8,133 nucleotides of DNA from Bacillota bacterium (GTDB lineage: Bacteria; Bacillota; Clostridia; Tissierellales; Sedimentibacteraceae): positions 1 to 8,133 of the forward strand of contig JARBUP010000123.1 in assembly GCA_029239575.1 (NCBI GenBank), read 5' to 3'. Shown piece by piece: positions 7,282 through 8,133 of this stretch (the first letter of the stretch is position 1; each line of letters opens with the position of its first letter). The notes below the pieces were generated by a model. The model searched no databases. It had not been told where the DNA came from and saw only the letters and a list, made by a program, of their open reading frames with translations. Made by a program: the position numbers and the translations under genes.

Positions 7282-7314
7282 AGAGTTAGATCATTATGAT
7301 CTAACTCTCTTTTT
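7282..7314 (+). terminator. Rho-independent terminator after ispH-rpsA
   Basis: AGAGTTAGATC (7282-7292) pairs perfectly with GATCTAACTCT (7298-7308) around ATTAT, and TTTTT (7310-7314) follows. It begins 10 nt after the stop codon and should end the cmk-plsC-ispH/rpsA transcript. Confidence 0.92.
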
Positions 7315-7317
7315 GTA

Positions 7318-7369
7318 TGACCTAACCCTACTTTTTAGACCGTAGGGAATAAAAAATAGCGGTAGGTCA
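7318..7369. repeat. Stem-loop 1 of a paired hairpin element (shared 11-nt loop)
   Basis: The arms at 7318-7337 and 7350-7369 are complementary at 17 of 20 positions, with TGACCTA/TAGGTCA at the base. The loop is GACCGTAGGGAA (7338-7349), and its first 11 nt recur exactly as the loop of the next hairpin. It starts just 3 nt after the T-run of the preceding terminator, and no T-run follows it, so it is not a terminator itself. It lies in a stretch that is about 41% G+C by hand count, against about 18% in the following 110 nt. I do not recognise the element; it could be a structured RNA or a dispersed palindromic repeat. Confidence 0.7.
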
Positions 7370-7379
7370 ACCGCAACGA

Positions 7380-7423
7380 ATTCCCAATATATGCGACCGT
7401 AGGGAGCAAATATATTGGTGAAT
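7380..7423. repeat. Stem-loop 2 of a paired hairpin element (same loop, different stem)
   Basis: CCAATATAT (7384-7392) pairs with ATATATTGG (7410-7418). The stem extends outward as ATTC/GAAT past a single bulged T (7419) and inward as GC/GC past a two-A bulge (7408-7409). The loop is exactly GACCGTAGGGA (7395-7405), identical to the first 11 nt of the loop of the hairpin 10 bp upstream, although the two stems share no sequence. It is followed by an A+T-rich leader (7424-7546) in which I see no clear promoter before the peptidase gene. Confidence 0.7.
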
Positions 7424-7546
7424 GAGACTGCGTATTCAAACATTAATTAACTTAAAAGCAAAATATCACAATAATTTCCCAACTAATAAATAATTAACTC
7501 AATTTATCAAATACTAAATACTTAAAACAAATAAAGGAGATTTTAA

Positions 7547-8133
7547 ATGATAAAAGAATTTTTATTTGACATATGTTCAAGTACTCTTGTATCAGGTAAT
7601 GAATTTTTATCATCTGATAAGCTTATAAAATACTTTGAACCTTATACAGATTCATTTGAAAAAGACAAATTAGGTAGTTTGTTTTTTAAATCAAATGGAA
7701 TTAATGACAAAAAAATAATGTTAGCTGCTCATATGGATGAAATAGGACTTATGATAACATCAATTTTAGATGATGGTTTTTTAAAGTTTACATCTGTGGG
7801 TGGAATAAATGCAGCTTCATTAGTTGCGCAAGAAATTTTAATTCATGGTAAAAAAGATATTTTTGGTGTCATTGGAATTAAACCTCCTCATTTAACAAGT
7901 GCAGAAGAAAGAAAAAAACAAGTAAAATTAAGTGATTTATACATAGACACTGGGTATACTAAAGAAAAGTTAAGTGAAATAGTTACAATAGGAGATATTG
8001 CGGTAATAAAAAGAGAGCCTGTTATGCTACAAAACGAATTAATATCTGCTAAAGCACTTGATGATAGGGCTTGTATTGCAGTAATGCTTGAAACAGCTAA
8101 AGAATTAAAGAAAATTTCCCACAAATCAAATAT
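7547..8133 (+). CDS. M42-family metallo-aminopeptidase (5' part, runs off the window)
   Basis: Reading from the ATG at 7547, the frame stays open to the window edge, giving 195 residues; family members are about 340-360 residues, so a little over half is present. These are cytoplasmic enzymes with a two-metal centre, usually large oligomers, that trim N-terminal residues from peptides. LAAHMDEIGLM contains the first metal ligand H62 with D64, and ISAKALDDRACI contains the bridging Asp D172 with the conserved DR that follows. The N-terminal stretch, with the usual SGNE (16-19), also fits the family. AAAGGAG (7533-7539) lies 7 nt before the ATG. The gene comes after a strong terminator, so it needs its own promoter, which I could not locate in the A+T-rich leader. 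Substrate specificity, and PepA-like versus endoglucanase-type labels, cannot be resolved here. Confidence 0.9.
   Translation, partial: MIKEFLFDICSSTLVSGNEFLSSDKLIKYFEPYTDSFEKDKLGSLFFKSNGINDKKIMLAAHMDEIGLMITSILDDGFLKFTSVGGINAASLVAQEILIHGKKDIFGVIGIKPPHLTSAEERKKQVKLSDLYIDTGYTKEKLSEIVTIGDIAVIKREPVMLQNELISAKALDDRACIAVMLETAKELKKISHKSN

Noticed and set aside
7318..7423. T-box, CRISPR or terminator reading of the paired hairpins
   Set aside because: The T-box core with its specifier arm is absent, there are only two copies of an 11-nt word with unlike flanks (no repeat-spacer pattern), and no T-run follows either hairpin on either strand.
7424..7546. Promoter for the M42 peptidase
   Set aside because: Several -10-like words occur (for example around 7512-7520), but I could not pair any with a credible -35, so none is listed as a feature.
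7888..8124. Open frame on the - strand opposite the M42 peptidase
   Set aside because: The + strand frame has conserved metal-binding motifs across this stretch; the antisense frame is a low-complexity shadow.

Overview
The window reads as a chromosomal segment of an AT-rich, strictly anaerobic low-GC Gram-positive bacterium, most likely a clostridium-like member of the Firmicutes. The grounds are the strong A/T codon bias, good AGGAGG-type ribosome binding sites, a ferredoxin-dependent 2-oxoacid oxidoreductase, and a gene that fuses the isoprenoid enzyme IspH to ribosomal protein S1, an arrangement known from Clostridia. All genes lie on the + strand, and I found no convincing gene on the - strand. 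I cannot name a genus.

Region 1 (1-3541) is the end of one operon. It holds the 3' end of a small 4Fe-4S ferredoxin subunit, then the alpha, beta and gamma subunits of a 2-oxoacid:ferredoxin oxidoreductase (korDABC/vor order). A MurR/RpiR-family regulator follows only 6 bp downstream, and the operon closes at a hairpin terminator. The genes are packed with an 11-bp overlap or gaps of 1-12 bp, so they should be co-transcribed. The enzyme oxidatively decarboxylates a 2-oxoacid to its acyl-CoA and passes electrons to ferredoxin (or runs in reverse).

Region 2 (3574-7314) is a housekeeping cluster with its own sigma-A-like promoter: cmk (CMP kinase), plsC (1-acyl-glycerol-3-phosphate acyltransferase family) and a 764-residue ispH-rpsA fusion, ended by a perfect hairpin terminator. 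A strong Shine-Dalgarno site and an in-frame ATG sit exactly at the IspH/S1 junction, which suggests that free S1 protein could also be made from this gene.

Region 3 (7315-8133) opens with a G+C-richer intergenic stretch. It holds two neighbouring stem-loops with different stems but the same 11-nt loop sequence, followed by a very A+T-rich leader. An M42-family metallo-aminopeptidase gene then runs off the end of the window.

Most of the content is ordinary core metabolism. The points most worth a second look are the paired hairpins with a shared loop (7318-7423), the internal translation start in the fusion gene (5787-5804), and the regulator coupled to the kor operon with two inverted repeats in its 5' coding region.
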